The notes under the pieces: model-generated
The model's input: only the letters and a program-made list of their open reading frames with translations
Told to the model about the DNA's origin: nothing
The model's database searches: none
Position numbers and translations under genes: made by a program
In this document: positions 35,882 through 45,789 of the stretch, in pieces
Numbering within the stretch: position 1 is the stretch's first letter
Layout: each line of letters starts with the position of its first letter
NCBI GenBank assembly: GCA_026393755.1
Contig: JAPKZO010000040.1
Location: 165,311 to 229,310 of the forward strand
Source: Acidobacteriota bacterium
GTDB taxonomy: Bacteria > Acidobacteriota > Vicinamibacteria > Vicinamibacterales > JAKQTR01
DNA: 64,000 nt
Direction: 5' to 3'

Positions 35882-38800
35882 GTGCCGATGTCCCGCGTTC
35901 CGACGATTGCTGCGCTGCTGGTGATGCTGTCCTGGACCGTGATCGCGCAGGCGCCACAGGCCGCGCAAACGCCCGCCAAGGCGAAGCCCGCCGCGGCAAC
36001 AGTCCCGCCGGTCAAGACACAACCGGCCCCCGCCGGCACCATGGCCATGCCGCCAACAGGCGCACCCGTAGCGGGGTCACCACCGCCTTCGTTCTCTGAT
36101 CTGTTTCCCGGCCTCGAGTTCCGGAACATCGGACCGTTCCGTGGCGGCCGCTCCGTCGCAGTGACGGGCGTACGCGGGAAGCCGCTCATGTACTACTTCG
36201 GAGGCACGGGCAGCGGCGTCTGGAAGACGATAGACGGCGGCGCGACCTGGGCGAACGTGTCGGACAAGTTCTTCAAGACGGGTTCGGTCGGCGCGATCGC
36301 GGTGGCCGATTCCGATCCGAACGTGCTGTATGTCGGCATGGGCGAGACGGCGATTCGCGGCAGCACGAGCTCGCATGGCGATGGGGTCTACAAGTCGACC
36401 GATGCCGGCGCGACATGGACCAATGTGGGGCTCTCCGACACAAGACAGATCGCGCGCGTCAGGATCAATCCGCAGAATCCCGACATCGTGCTGGTCGCGG
36501 CCCAGGGCCACATCTGGGGTCCGAACCGCGCGCGAGGAATCTTCCGCACGCTCGATGGCGGAAAGACATGGACGCACGTGCTCTATGTCGACGACAAGAC
36601 CGGCGCGTCCGATCTGATGATGGACCCAACCAATCCGCGCATTCTCTACGCCGCGTTCTGGCAGGTCTACCGGAAGTCCTGGACGATGCAGAGCGGCGGT
36701 CCCGGGGGCGGACTCTATAAGTCGATCGACGGCGGCGACACATGGAAGAAGCTCACTGCGGGCCTTCCCGAAGGCATTGTCGGCAAGGTGACGGTCACGG
36801 TGTCGCAATCGCGGCCCTCGCGCGTCTGGGCGATGATCGAAGCCGACAAAGGCGGCCTCTATCGGAGCGACGACGGGGGCGACAAGTGGACGCTCGTCAA
36901 CGGTTCGCACCGGATTCGTCAGCGGGCGTGGTACTACTCGGGCGTCTTTGCCGATCCGGTCAACGAGGATGTCGTCTACGCGCCGAACATCCAGTTCCTC
37001 AAGTCGATTGACGGCGGGAAGTCGTTTTCGAGCATCCGCGTGCATCACGGCGACACTCATGACCTGTGGATCGATCCCGACAACCCGGCGCGGATGATCC
37101 TCGGCGACGATGGCGGCGCCGAGATTTCAGTGAACGGCGGCCAGTCGTGGTCCGCTGAGGACAACCAGCCGACGGCCCAGATCTACCGCGTCACGACCGA
37201 TTCGCGGTTTCCGTACTGGGTCTATGGCTCGCAGCAGGACAACACGAGCATCGCGATCCCGAGCGGCGGCCGCGATTCGAGCATCACCAGCGCCCACTGG
37301 CACGGCGTGGGCGGCGGGGAGTCGGGCTGGATTGCTCCCGATCCTCGCAATCCGGACATCGTCTTTGCCGGCGGCTACGGCGGGTCCATCACGCGTTACG
37401 ACCACAAGACCGGGGAGTCGCGCGAGATCGTCGCGTACCCGCAGGTGATCGACGGACGCGCTGCACGCGATTTGAAGTACCGCTTCCAGTGGACCGCACC
37501 CATTCTGCTGTCGCCGCACGACCCGGACACGCTCTATCACGCCGCGCAGGTCCTGCTCCGATCGCGCGACGGCGGCCAGTCGTGGGTTGAGATCAGCCCG
37601 GACCTGACGCGCAACGACAAAACGAAGCAGGACTACAGCGGCGGCCCGATCGCCCACGAATTCACCGGCGTCGAAACCTACGACACGATCTTCTGCGTCG
37701 TCGAGTCCCCTCACGAAGCGGGCACGATCTGGGCCGGCACCGACGACGGGCTCGTGCAGTTGACGCGCGACGGGGGCAAGACGTGGACCAATGTCACGCC
37801 CACGGGCATTCCCGAGTGGATCCGGATCAACACCATCGAGGTGTCGCCGCACGACAAGGCGACCGCCTATGTGTCGGCGATGATGAATCAGCACGACGAC
37901 TTGCGCCCGTATATCTACAAGACCAGCAACTACGGCCAGACGTGGACGAAGATCGTCACCGGCATTCCCGACACGACGTTCGCGCGAGTGGTGCGAGAGG
38001 ACAACGCGCGGCGGGGACTGCTGTACGCCGGCACGGAGACGGGCCTGTACATCTCCTTCGACGATGGAGCGAACTGGCAGCCGTTTCAGAGGAATCTGCC
38101 CGTGGTGCCGATTACCGACCTGGCCGTCAAGCACGAGGATCTTGTCGTGGCGACCGAGGGGCGGGCGTTCTGGATCCTCGACGACCTGACGCCGCTCCGC
38201 CAGTGGCAGCCCGACATCCGGCAGGCGCCCATTCGCCTGTTTGCGCCGCGGCCGACCTTCCGGCTTCCAGGCGACGTGGGCAAGAGCCTCAGCGCAGGCA
38301 AGAACAGGCCCAGCGGCGTGATCGTGAACTTCTGGTTGAAGGACAAACCGAAAGCCGAGGTTCCGGTGACGATCGAGTTCCTGGACGGCGCCACCGTTCT
38401 GCGGACCCTGTCGAGCGTCGCGACGCCGGGCGCGGACGAATTGAAGGAAGCCGGTGAAGAGGACGAGGACGAGGAGAAGCCGATCGAGCCGGTGGCGGGT
38501 GTCAATCGCTTCGTCTGGAACCTGCGGGAGGCCGTCGCCAGCCTCGTCGTGCCGCGGTATACGTACGGAGATTTTCCGCCGCAGGGCCTTCGCATCACGC
38601 CCGGACGGTACACGGTGCGGCTGCGTGTCGGACAGGAACAGGTGGAGGCGCCCTTCGAGGTGCGGCCGAACCCGGCCGTCAGCGTCCCCGCCGCCGATCT
38701 GGCGACTCAGGCCGATTTTCTCAGGATGGTCCGGGATGATCTCGCCTGGATCCACAACGCGATCAGGCGCATCAAGGACGTCCGGACGCAGACGACAGCT

Positions 38801-39169
38801 CTGATGAAACATGCCGAGGCGATCGGAAAGGGCCAGGCCCTGAAGGCCAGCGCGGACGGGCTGCTGGAGAAGCTGACAGTGCTGGCCGACGAACTCTACA
38901 ATCCGAACCTGAAGACGAGTCAGGATTCCCTGAACTACCTGCCGAAGCTCGATTTCCAGTTTGCGGGGCTGGCGGGTGTCGCCGATACCGCTGACGCCAG
39001 GCCCACCGCCGGCGTACTGGCGCGCTACCGGGATCTCAAGCCGCAGTTGTCTGATGTGGCGGCGCGGCTCCAGAAGCTGTTCGACACGGAGCTCGCGGAG
39101 TTCAACAAGGCGGTCAGTGCCGCCGGCGTTCCCGCCATCGTGCTCGTGCCCATCGACAAGAAGGATTGA
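35882..39169 (+). CDS. VPS10/sortilin-like secreted beta-propeller protein
   Basis: This 1095-residue protein starts at a GTG placed five bases after GGAGGT; an ATG two codons later is also possible. It has a signal peptide (about 1-23) and a Pro/Ala-rich linker. A long propeller region (about 75-760) follows with many BNR/Asp-box repeats, for example SGVWKTIDGGATWANV, GVYKSTDAGATWTNVG and GLYRSDDGGDKWTLV. The last 300 residues contain a beta-sandwich and helices, including the acidic stretch EAGEEDEDEEKP. Such proteins are abundant in Acidobacteria and Bacteroidetes and are annotated as glycosyl hydrolase or sortilin-like; no activity is certain. It is divergent from the murG gene across 87 bp. 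Periplasmic or extracellular location is inferred from the signal. Confidence 0.85.
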   Translation: MPMSRVPTIAALLVMLSWTVIAQAPQAAQTPAKAKPAAATVPPVKTQPAPAGTMAMPPTGAPVAGSPPPSFSDLFPGLEFRNIGPFRGGRSVAVTGVRGKPLMYYFGGTGSGVWKTIDGGATWANVSDKFFKTGSVGAIAVADSDPNVLYVGMGETAIRGSTSSHGDGVYKSTDAGATWTNVGLSDTRQIARVRINPQNPDIVLVAAQGHIWGPNRARGIFRTLDGGKTWTHVLYVDDKTGASDLMMDPTNPRILYAAFWQVYRKSWTMQSGGPGGGLYKSIDGGDTWKKLTAGLPEGIVGKVTVTVSQSRPSRVWAMIEADKGGLYRSDDGGDKWTLVNGSHRIRQRAWYYSGVFADPVNEDVVYAPNIQFLKSIDGGKSFSSIRVHHGDTHDLWIDPDNPARMILGDDGGAEISVNGGQSWSAEDNQPTAQIYRVTTDSRFPYWVYGSQQDNTSIAIPSGGRDSSITSAHWHGVGGGESGWIAPDPRNPDIVFAGGYGGSITRYDHKTGESREIVAYPQVIDGRAARDLKYRFQWTAPILLSPHDPDTLYHAAQVLLRSRDGGQSWVEISPDLTRNDKTKQDYSGGPIAHEFTGVETYDTIFCVVESPHEAGTIWAGTDDGLVQLTRDGGKTWTNVTPTGIPEWIRINTIEVSPHDKATAYVSAMMNQHDDLRPYIYKTSNYGQTWTKIVTGIPDTTFARVVREDNARRGLLYAGTETGLYISFDDGANWQPFQRNLPVVPITDLAVKHEDLVVATEGRAFWILDDLTPLRQWQPDIRQAPIRLFAPRPTFRLPGDVGKSLSAGKNRPSGVIVNFWLKDKPKAEVPVTIEFLDGATVLRTLSSVATPGADELKEAGEEDEDEEKPIEPVAGVNRFVWNLREAVASLVVPRYTYGDFPPQGLRITPGRYTVRLRVGQEQVEAPFEVRPNPAVSVPAADLATQADFLRMVRDDLAWIHNAIRRIKDVRTQTTALMKHAEAIGKGQALKASADGLLEKLTVLADELYNPNLKTSQDSLNYLPKLDFQFAGLAGVADTADARPTAGVLARYRDLKPQLSDVAARLQKLFDTELAEFNKAVSAAGVPAIVLVPIDKKD

Positions 39170-39355
39170 CGGGCATCTTCCTTGCTCATCCCTAGAGGAC
39201 ATGGTGGTCCGGCGCCGAGCCGGATCACCTCATTCGCCGTATTTCACGGCGAACACTCCGGGATGGACTGGGAAATGATGACAAAACTGAAAGCGGACTA
39301 CAATTCTGGTGTCGTAGAGCCTCCCTGGTCCCGGTCCAGGGGCGGGAAGACCGTC

Positions 39356-40441
39356 ATGATGAAGTCGATCGATAATCGCTTCTTTCGCGATCTGATCGCC
39401 AGCATGCGCAACGGCGTGATGGCGATCACGCGGGATGGCGCCATCACCGCCATCAACGAAGAAGCGTACCGGATTCTGGGCGTATCGGAGACCGCCGGCG
39501 ATCTCGGGCGCCACTTCACTGATCTGCTGCGCGATCATCCCGACCTGCTCCGCGTCTTTGCCGGCGTCTTCGACCTGAGCCATCTGCCCAACCGGGCCGA
39601 GCTTCGTCTGAAGCCCACGGGCACGGTTATCGGCTACACCGTGTCGCTCATCCGTGATGAGCGGGATCGGGTGTATGGCGCGGCCATGTTCTTCAAGGAT
39701 CTGACGCTGGTTGAACAGGCGGAGGAGCGTGAGCGGCTTCGCGATCGGCTCGCGGCGCTTGGCGAGATGGCCGCGATGATCGCGCACGAGGTGAAGAACC
39801 CGCTCGCCAGCATCGAGGTGATGGCCGGACTGCTCAGGCGGCAGCTGGCCGATCGTACGGATTTGCAGGGCATGCTGGGTGACATCATCAACGAGGCGAA
39901 GATGGCCAATGCCATCGTGCTCGAGGTGCTCGATTTCGTCCGGCCGATCAGGCTGGATGTGGATCACACGTCGATCGCCCGAGTGGTTCAGGACGCGGTC
40001 ACGCTGGCCGAGAACAAGCTCGCCTGCCGGGGCACGAGCCTCGAGGTCAGCGTCCCGCCGGCGCTGCCGCCGCTGGTCGGGGATCACCACCAGCTCTGCC
40101 AGGTCGTCACCAACCTGATCATCAATGCGCTCGAGGCGCTTGACGGCCGCGGGTGCATTCGTGTCGATGCACACGAACGGCCGGCGTACGACCAGACGCA
40201 CCCGCGCGAAGTGGTGGTCACGGTCGCCGACGACGGCCCGGGCATTCCGGCGGCCATTGCGGAGCGCATCTTCAACCCGTTCTTCACGACCAAGCACGAG
40301 GGCTCGGGCCTGGGCCTGGCCATCGTCCGGAAGATCGTCGACGCGCACGATGGGCGGATCGATGTGGCGAGCGCGCCCGGAGCCGGAACGACGTTCACGG
40401 TGACGCTACCGGTGGGCACGCCCGGACAACTGGCGTTCTAG
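39356..40441 (+). CDS. Soluble NtrB-type sensor histidine kinase with PAS domain
   Basis: I favour the ATG at 39356 (361 residues); the frame is open to 39182 but the extra part is not family-like. The product has no membrane segment. A PAS domain spans about 8-120 (FRDLIASMRNGVMAITRDGAITAINEEAYRILG). HisKA follows with the phosphoacceptor His144 in MIAHEVKNPLAS, then HATPase_c with the N box (NLIINALEAL), G1 (VADDGPGIP) and the GSGLGLAIVRKIV G2 box. This is the NtrB-like architecture for cytosolic sensing. The adjacent gene, 15 bp downstream, encodes its NtrC-like regulator. The signal sensed is unknown. The pair may control the sigma-54 promoter at 18694, but this is only a candidate link. 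Confidence 0.9.
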   Translation: MMKSIDNRFFRDLIASMRNGVMAITRDGAITAINEEAYRILGVSETAGDLGRHFTDLLRDHPDLLRVFAGVFDLSHLPNRAELRLKPTGTVIGYTVSLIRDERDRVYGAAMFFKDLTLVEQAEERERLRDRLAALGEMAAMIAHEVKNPLASIEVMAGLLRRQLADRTDLQGMLGDIINEAKMANAIVLEVLDFVRPIRLDVDHTSIARVVQDAVTLAENKLACRGTSLEVSVPPALPPLVGDHHQLCQVVTNLIINALEALDGRGCIRVDAHERPAYDQTHPREVVVTVADDGPGIPAAIAERIFNPFFTTKHEGSGLGLAIVRKIVDAHDGRIDVASAPGAGTTFTVTLPVGTPGQLAF

Positions 40442-40456
40442 GAAAGCGAGACAGTC

Positions 40457-41857
<1,401 letters not shown>

Positions 41858-41881
41858 CGGCACGCGGCGCGAGCCGTCGGG

Positions 41882-42553
41882 TCAGACGGGATCGGGTGGA
41901 AGGCGGTGGAAGCACCAGACGCGATACAGGATATTGGCCACCGGCTCGACGACCATCACCCACATCAGGATCTCGAACCGCCCGGCCAGCGCGCAGACGA
42001 CGATCAACCAGCTGATCAGGGCGCGCGTCTCCCCGGACATGCCGGTTCGCTCTGCTCTTCTGTACTGCTCGACCAGATAGTAGAGCGTCACCTGCAGGTT
42101 GAAGAGGGCGAGGCCGACCAGTCCCGCGATCGCCAGGCGCTGGTCACCCGTCGCGTGATAGTACGCGACGATGGTCGATCCATAGAGCAGCAGATCGCCG
42201 ATCCGATCGAGCATCAGATCGAGGGTCGCTCCAAACCGGCTGGGCATGCCCTTGGCCCTGGCCAGCATGCCATCGGCCGAATCCAGAAAATTCGCCGCGA
42301 GTTGAATGAACGCCCCTGCCACCACGTAGGCCCGCGCCGGCTGACAGAAGCAGGCCGCCGCGACGGCGCCCAGCGCAAATGACGCGTACGTCAGCTGGTT
42401 CGGGGTGACGCTGGTCGGATAAACCGCCCGCACGATCAACGCACCCACGGGCCGGTGCACGTAGCGATCGACGTTCAGATAGCGCAACAGCGGGAGCTGA
42501 TACCCCTGCTTGACGGCCCGGGAGTAGTCGAAGCGCTTGACGGGGCGGTGCAT
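41882..42553 (-). CDS. CDP-alcohol phosphatidyltransferase family protein
   Basis: This 223-residue membrane enzyme transfers a phosphatidyl group from CDP-diacylglycerol to an alcohol. The family signature D-x2-D-G-x2-A-R-x8-G-x3-D-x3-D is perfect at Asp91, Asp94, Gly95, Ala98, Arg99, Gly108, Asp112 and Asp116. About six hydrophobic segments surround it. The N-terminus (MHRPVKRFDYSRAVKQGY) is basic and precedes the first helix. Possible products are phosphatidylglycerol-phosphate, phosphatidylserine, phosphatidylinositol-like lipids or cardiolipin; length and sequence do not decide. It is convergent with the NtrC gene (24 bp apart) and upstream of nothing on its own strand. The terminator at 42581 separates it from the cupredoxin gene. 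Confidence 0.88.
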   Translation of the reverse strand: MHRPVKRFDYSRAVKQGYQLPLLRYLNVDRYVHRPVGALIVRAVYPTSVTPNQLTYASFALGAVAAACFCQPARAYVVAGAFIQLAANFLDSADGMLARAKGMPSRFGATLDLMLDRIGDLLLYGSTIVAYYHATGDQRLAIAGLVGLALFNLQVTLYYLVEQYRRAERTGMSGETRALISWLIVVCALAGRFEILMWVMVVEPVANILYRVWCFHRLPPDPV

Positions 42554-42580
42554 GGCAGAACCTGCTGGCGGCGGCAGAAC

Positions 42581-42612
42581 AAGGCGGCACCGGGAGTTCC
42601 CGGCGCCGCCTT
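42581..42612 (-). terminator. Strong hairpin terminator after the cupredoxin gene
   Basis: AAGGCGGC (42581-42588) pairs with GCCGCCTT (42605-42612), with an inner CCGGGA/TCCCGG stem and a 2-base loop, separated only by one A-C mismatch. Read on the minus strand it lies just after the cupredoxin stop and is followed by CTTGTTCT, a weak T-run. Confidence 0.75.
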
Positions 42613-42616
42613 CACG

Positions 42617-42997
42617 TCACTTCGAATCGACGACGGTGAATGCGCCCTTGCCCATGTTCATCCCGCAAATCACCGGCACATTCCCCGCCTTGTCCGGCGT
42701 GAACGCAATCAGCGTATCTCCGGCCTTCACCGTCTTCTTCACGTTCAACGACGCAATCACGACGGTCCGCATGCACCCTTTGACCGTGTCCAGGTCGACG
42801 TCCATCTCGACCGGCACGCCTTTGGCGAGCGTCGAGGGCGTCACGACATAGCCCTTGTCGTCGAACGACAGCTTCACCTTCTGGACCTTCTTCTGTGCCT
42901 GGCTGGGCTTGGCCGGAGCGCTCGGCGCCTGGGCCGATCCGACAACGGCCGCAAACGAGAGCGCCACCGCGAACGCGAATATGTTTCTGAGGGTCAT
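42617..42997 (-). CDS. Cupredoxin-like periplasmic copper-binding protein
   Basis: This 126-residue protein has a signal peptide (about 1-22, ending GSAQA) and an Ala/Pro/Lys-rich linker. The cupredoxin-like domain (about 40-125) carries GCMRTVVIASLNVKKTV followed by AFTPDKAGNVPVICGMNMGKG. Cys75, Cys111, Met113 and Met115 fit the copper-ligand arrangement of the Cupredoxin_1 family, in which such domains accompany copper resistance proteins. The histidine usual in classical blue copper sites is absent, so electron transfer is less likely than copper binding or delivery. It is divergent from the NCS1 permease. Exported location is inferred; the copper role rests on the ligand pattern. Confidence 0.8.
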   Translation of the reverse strand: MTLRNIFAFAVALSFAAVVGSAQAPSAPAKPSQAQKKVQKVKLSFDDKGYVVTPSTLAKGVPVEMDVDLDTVKGCMRTVVIASLNVKKTVKAGDTLIAFTPDKAGNVPVICGMNMGKGAFTVVDSK

Positions 42998-43088
42998 TCG
43001 ATCTCCTTCTCGGCTGAACGTTGTGCGAGCCTGGCATCGCGCGGGCGCGCAGCCCGTTCTGTCTCCCGATTCTCACTCGAAGCACCTC

Positions 43089-43179
43089 CGGACCGCAAGC
43101 CGCGCGATGGGGCCGGTGGCGACGGGCATCGGGATGTCGGACGGCCTTCAACGGATCACGGACCCTCCATTGCGGTCCG
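43089..43179 (+). promoter_or_regulatory. Candidate structured leader of the NCS1 permease mRNA
   Basis: CGGACCGCAA (43089-43098) and TTGCGGTCCG (43170-43179) are exact complements enclosing about 70 bases with a smaller GGCCG/CGGCC pairing inside. They end 64 bp before the permease start. The arrangement is riboswitch-like, but it matches no riboswitch consensus I recognise; in particular I found no TPP-type CTGAGA motif. Confidence 0.35.
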
Positions 43180-43243
43180 ACCGTTTCGACGCTACGCTGT
43201 GACGGGTCAGCATACGGACCAGGAACAAGGGGTCTCGGCCAAC

Positions 43244-44500
43244 ATGAACCCGGCGGATATCGCCCAGATTCCCCCGAGCGCCCGAACCCAGCGCGCCCTT
43301 GACGTGTTCTGGATCTTCGCCGGCGCCAATATCGTCGCGACGACGCTGCAAGTGGGTGCGGCGCTCGCCGGCGACTTCGAACCGGCATCGGCGTTGATCC
43401 TGATTGCGGTCGGCGCGGCGGGCGGCTCGATGCTCGTCGCGTCGCTGGCGGTTGTCGGCCCGCGGTTGGGCGTGCCGTCGGTCATCGCGGCGCGCGCGGC
43501 GCTGGGTGTTCGCGGCGCCGGGCTGGTTGCGGCCCTCCTCTACGTCACCAACTTCGCGTGGATCGCCGTCAACAACGTGATTGCCGCATCGGTTGGCGCA
43601 CGGCTGCTGGGCGGTCCGGCAGCCATGCCGCTGTGGATTGCGGGCCTGGGCCTCGTCTCGACCGCGGTGGTGGCGCTCGGTCCGCGCGCGGTGGGCCTCG
43701 CCGATCGGATTGCCGTGCCGCTGCTGCTGCTGGTTGGAGGCGCGATGACGTGGGCGGTCATCCAGGCGCCTTCGCAACTGCCGATGTCGATCGCCCCGGC
43801 CGTCCACGGCCCCTCCTGGTTTCGCGGCTTCGACATCGTCGTCGGCTACCAGGTGTCGTGGATCCTGATGTTCGCGGACTATTCCCGGTACACGACGTCG
43901 GAGCGAAAGAGCGCATGGGCCGTGTTGCTCGGGCTGCTGCTTACCAGTCTCTGGATGATGCCGCTGGGCCTGGCCGCGGCGCGCGTGGCGGGCACGGCCG
44001 ACCCGGGCGAGATGATGGCGGCCATCGGCCTCGGCTGGGTGGGGGCGGTGTTGATGGTGCTGGCCACGATCACCACGAACTTCGTGAACATCTACATGTC
44101 GGGGCTGGCCTGGAAGACCCTGGTACCGCGGATGAGCGCCCAGTGGTCGGTCTGGTCGATTGGCATCATCGGCACACTGCTCGCGCTGCTCTCGGGAAGC
44201 TGGCTGAATCGGTACGCCGAGTTCATGGTGGTGCTGGGGGGCGTCCTGGTGCCGGTCGGAGGCGTTCTGGTGGCGCACTTCCGGTTCGGACGCCCGGCGC
44301 CTCATGTGCCCGATCTGTACGATGCCCGTGGACCCTATCGTGGCGTGCTGCTGCCGGGTGTGGTGGCGTGGGCGCTCGGAAGCCTGGCCTACTATCTCGC
44401 CAGTCGGTGGGGCGGAACGCTGCCGTCGCTGATGACTTCGATTGTGGCGTACCGGATCCTGGCGAGACGGCGGGGGCAAGGCGTACCAAGGGCACGATAA
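43244..44500 (+). CDS. NCS1-family nucleobase/cation symporter
   Basis: I chose the ATG at 43244 (418 residues); the frame is open to 42455 but the upstream part is antisense to the cupredoxin and not family-like. The product has about twelve membrane segments. Features of NCS1 transporters (cytosine, purine, hydantoin or thiamine uptake) are visible: FWIFAGANIVATTLQVGA in the first segment, GSMLVASLAVVGPRLGVPSVIAARAALG, NNVIAASVGARLLGG and GFDIVVGYQVSWILMFADYSRYT. It resembles CodB-like or thiamine-type members; the substrate is not decided. The stop codon (TAA) lies inside the palindromic repeat at 44490. Family confident. Confidence 0.85.
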   Translation: MNPADIAQIPPSARTQRALDVFWIFAGANIVATTLQVGAALAGDFEPASALILIAVGAAGGSMLVASLAVVGPRLGVPSVIAARAALGVRGAGLVAALLYVTNFAWIAVNNVIAASVGARLLGGPAAMPLWIAGLGLVSTAVVALGPRAVGLADRIAVPLLLLVGGAMTWAVIQAPSQLPMSIAPAVHGPSWFRGFDIVVGYQVSWILMFADYSRYTTSERKSAWAVLLGLLLTSLWMMPLGLAAARVAGTADPGEMMAAIGLGWVGAVLMVLATITTNFVNIYMSGLAWKTLVPRMSAQWSVWSIGIIGTLLALLSGSWLNRYAEFMVVLGGVLVPVGGVLVAHFRFGRPAPHVPDLYDARGPYRGVLLPGVVAWALGSLAYYLASRWGGTLPSLMTSIVAYRILARRRGQGVPRAR

Positions 44501-44513
44501 ATCGCACCCCTAC
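44490..44513. repeat. Palindromic repeat with CCCCTAC tail
   Basis: GGGCACGAT (44490-44498) and ATCGCACCC (44501-44509) form an imperfect dyad, followed by CTAC. It covers the NCS1 stop codon and the 3' end of xerC. Related copies occur at 47282 and 52385. Confidence 0.55.
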
Positions 44514-45535
44514 TGCTGCCTCGCCCGCGGATGCGCGCGGCGATAGACGTCGATCAGTTGCGCGGCGCTCACGTGCGTGTAGCGCTGCGTGGTCGACAAC
44601 TGCGCGTGCCCCAGCAGTTCCTGAATGGCCCGCAGGTCCGCGCCCCGCTCCAGCAGGTGTGTCGCAAACGAATGCCGCAGCGCATGCGGACTGATGCCGC
44701 TGCGGATGCTGCACTGCGACACGTAGAGCCGCACCAGCCGGTGCACACTTCGGCCCGTCAGCCGTCCGCCGCGGGCGTTGAGGAACAGGGGACTGGCGGC
44801 GGCCGACTCCCGCGGCAGCCGCCGGAGGGGACTCCGTCGCGCGGGTGATTTCGGCGGCCCTGTCTTCTGCCGCAACGCCTGTTGCTCGAGCGCGGGGCGG
44901 TCCTTGAGATACGCCCGCAGCGCGTCGGCCGCGCTCTGGTTGAAGGGGACAATGCGCTCCTTGCTCCCCTTGCCGAGCACGCGCACGAGGCGGCCGCCGA
45001 GATTCACGCTCTCCAGGTCGAGACCCACCAGCTCGCTCAATCGCAGCCCGGACGCGTAGAACAGCTCGAGCATCGCCCGATCCCGTCTTCCAAGCGGCGA
45101 CTGCGTGTCCGGTGTTTCGAGGAGGGCCGTCATCTCGTCAATCTCGAGGTGCGCCGGCAGCTTGTTCTCGGACTTCGGCGTGGCGACCATCGAACCGGGA
45201 TCGCCCTCGATCAGCCCCTCGCGGCGAAGATAACGCGTGAACGTCCGGACCGCCGCCAGCTTGCGGCCCGCGCTCTTGCGGGACCTGTGGGTCCGATAGA
45301 GCTCGGCGAGAAACGACCGGATGGCGGCCACGTCGCAATCGGTGGGCCGCTGCTCACCGCCGGACCGGCCGTTGTGGATGGGCAGGAAGTCGAGAAATTG
45401 CGACAGGTCGCTCTCGTAGGCGCGCACCGTGTGCGGCGAGGCGCCCCGGTTCAGGCGAATGAAGTCGAGAAACGACCGGAGATGATCTTTCACTTGTTCC
45501 GATTCACACGCTTCTGGCTTCGTGACCGGAGCCAC
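44510..45535 (-). CDS. xerC: Tyrosine recombinase XerC/XerD
   Basis: This 341-residue enzyme resolves chromosome dimers at dif during division. The N-terminal SAM-like domain (about 12-120) includes LNRGASPHTVRAYESDL. All catalytic residues are present: Arg165 (ASGLRLSEL), Lys192 (GKGSKER), His284 and Arg287 (HALRHSFATHL), His310 (LLGHAQLSTTQRY) and nucleophile Tyr319. It is about 40 residues longer than E. coli XerC; the excess is a basic insertion at about 217-250 (rich in Arg, Lys, Pro), in the loop after strand 3 of the catalytic domain. The gene follows trmFO across a 229-bp repeat-filled spacer, as in Firmicutes where xerC follows trmFO. Housekeeping XerC is far more likely than a phage integrase. 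Confidence 0.92.
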   Translation of the reverse strand: MAPVTKPEACESEQVKDHLRSFLDFIRLNRGASPHTVRAYESDLSQFLDFLPIHNGRSGGEQRPTDCDVAAIRSFLAELYRTHRSRKSAGRKLAAVRTFTRYLRREGLIEGDPGSMVATPKSENKLPAHLEIDEMTALLETPDTQSPLGRRDRAMLELFYASGLRLSELVGLDLESVNLGGRLVRVLGKGSKERIVPFNQSAADALRAYLKDRPALEQQALRQKTGPPKSPARRSPLRRLPRESAAASPLFLNARGGRLTGRSVHRLVRLYVSQCSIRSGISPHALRHSFATHLLERGADLRAIQELLGHAQLSTTQRYTHVSAAQLIDVYRRAHPRARQQ

Positions 45536-45543
45536 TCAGCCAT

Positions 45544-45711
45544 CGGGACGGCGGTTCCTTCGCGTCCCCGCTCACGCGAGCCGGCAAAACGGACCTTCCG
45601 GGACTCGGTACCGACCTTACGGTCGCGCTATTCGCGCAGCCCGTTTCGGCCCTCACGGTTCGTTTTGCAGACTGCGCTGTCGGCTCGGTTCGAGGGGCCG
45701 CTTCGGAAGCC
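45544..45711. repeat. Inverted-duplicate segment, left copy (3' of trmFO)
   Basis: Block A (45544-45571, 28 bp) and block B (45687-45711, 25 bp) recur in reverse order and orientation at 47237-47264 and 47200-47224, with 2 and 1 mismatches. The two segments flank trmFO as an inverted pair; the right copy has lost about 100 bp of the middle. Confidence 0.7.
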
Positions 45712-45740
45712 GTTCGTCCGCTGGCAGCAGCGCTCCCCTC

Positions 45741-45789
45741 TTCTTACTTCTTACTTCTTACTTCCTACTTCTTGCTACTTGCTTCTTCC
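45741..45789. repeat. Heptanucleotide array at the trmFO 3' end
   Basis: Seven consecutive seven-base units: TTCTTAC three times, TTCCTAC, TTCTTGC, TACTTGC and TTCTTCC. The last 25 bases lie in the trmFO coding frame and encode its C-terminal ASSKK and stop. Confidence 0.8.

Noticed and set aside
37127-39202. 691-codon open frame on the minus strand
   Set aside because: Antisense to the sortilin-like gene, whose frame has clear Asp-box repeats; the minus translation has no recognisable motif.
42455-43243. Upstream extension of the NCS1 permease frame
   Set aside because: It crosses the terminator and the cupredoxin gene on the opposite strand and has no hydrophobic or family character.
42998-43243. 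TPP riboswitch upstream of the NCS1 permease
   Set aside because: The conserved CTGAGA and ACCTGA-type boxes are not present in the region.
44510-45535. Tyrosine recombinase as a phage or island integrase
   Set aside because: It sits in the conserved dprA-topA-trmFO-xerC order, with no tRNA, attachment repeats or phage genes nearby.
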